The position numbers and the translations under genes were made by a program. The notes under the pieces are model-generated. The model had not been told where the DNA came from and ran no database searches. It saw nothing but the letters and a program-made list of their open reading frames with translations. Below are positions 5,711 to 5,749 of a stretch of DNA of 5,749 nucleotides, in pieces. Position 1 is the first letter of the stretch. Each line of letters opens with the position of its first letter. This DNA comes from Alphaproteobacteria bacterium. GTDB taxonomy: Bacteria; Pseudomonadota; Alphaproteobacteria; Rhodospirillales; Rhodospirillaceae. Location of the stretch: contig QKGW01000399.1 in NCBI GenBank assembly GCA_003250275.1, forward strand, positions 1 to 5,749. The letters run 5' to 3'.

Positions 5711-5749
5711 ATGACCACCCTTCAGACGGCGAGTGCGAATGCGGATCTG
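5711..5749 (+). CDS. Possible start of a further gene, cut by the window end
   Basis: From the ATG at 5711 the frame stays open to the window edge, giving 13 residues (MTTLQTASANADL). A GAAGG lies upstream but only one base from the ATG, too close to be a good ribosome-binding site, so the true start could lie beyond the window. The product is not recognisable. The 29 bases between the previous stop and this ATG hold only a weak five-base hairpin around the stop codon. Confidence 0.3.
   Translation, partial: MTTLQTASANADL

Overview
The window is uniformly GC-rich, with strong G/C preference at third codon positions. It reads as ordinary chromosomal DNA from an alphaproteobacterium, most likely Rhodospirillales-like. 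Three things point there: the type of class III adenylate cyclase, a GGATCC/GAGGAT-type intergenic palindrome familiar from alphaproteobacterial genomes, and the general character of the proteins. Genus-level placement is not possible from sequence reading alone. No phage, transposon, CRISPR, rRNA or tRNA signal was seen.

Layout: (1) Positions 2-658 (+) hold the C-terminal catalytic part of a class III adenylate cyclase whose start lies upstream of the window. (2) Positions 651-1439 (-) hold an RNase Z-like metallo-beta-lactamase-fold hydrolase, convergent with the cyclase and overlapping its end by 8 bases. (3) Positions 1440-1581 are a divergent intergenic region. (4) Positions 1582-2766 (+) encode an RlmI-family 23S rRNA cytosine methyltransferase. 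(5) Positions 2767-2954 hold an alphaproteobacterial-type palindromic repeat with an adjoining hairpin, and a perfect 11+11 inverted repeat that brackets the Shine-Dalgarno and includes the start codon of the next gene. (6) Positions 2955-3731 (+) encode a LigB/DODA (YgiD-like) metal-dependent dioxygenase. (7) Positions 3808-5013 (+) encode a divergent tryptophan synthase beta chain with no trpA beside it. (8) Positions 5040-5681 (+) encode an FMN-binding split-barrel protein of the pyridoxamine 5'-phosphate oxidase family, 26 bases after trpB and probably cotranscribed with it. (9) A possible start of another plus-strand gene lies at 5711.

The genes do not form one obvious pathway. The cyclase and the hydrolase could relate to cyclic nucleotide signalling, but only proximity suggests it. 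The trpB and flavoprotein pair is the tightest unit: a PLP enzyme next to a member of a superfamily that includes the PLP-forming oxidase. The most unusual non-coding signals are two structures that could control translation, one before the dioxygenase and a weaker one before trpB. I found no convincing undescribed multi-gene system here.
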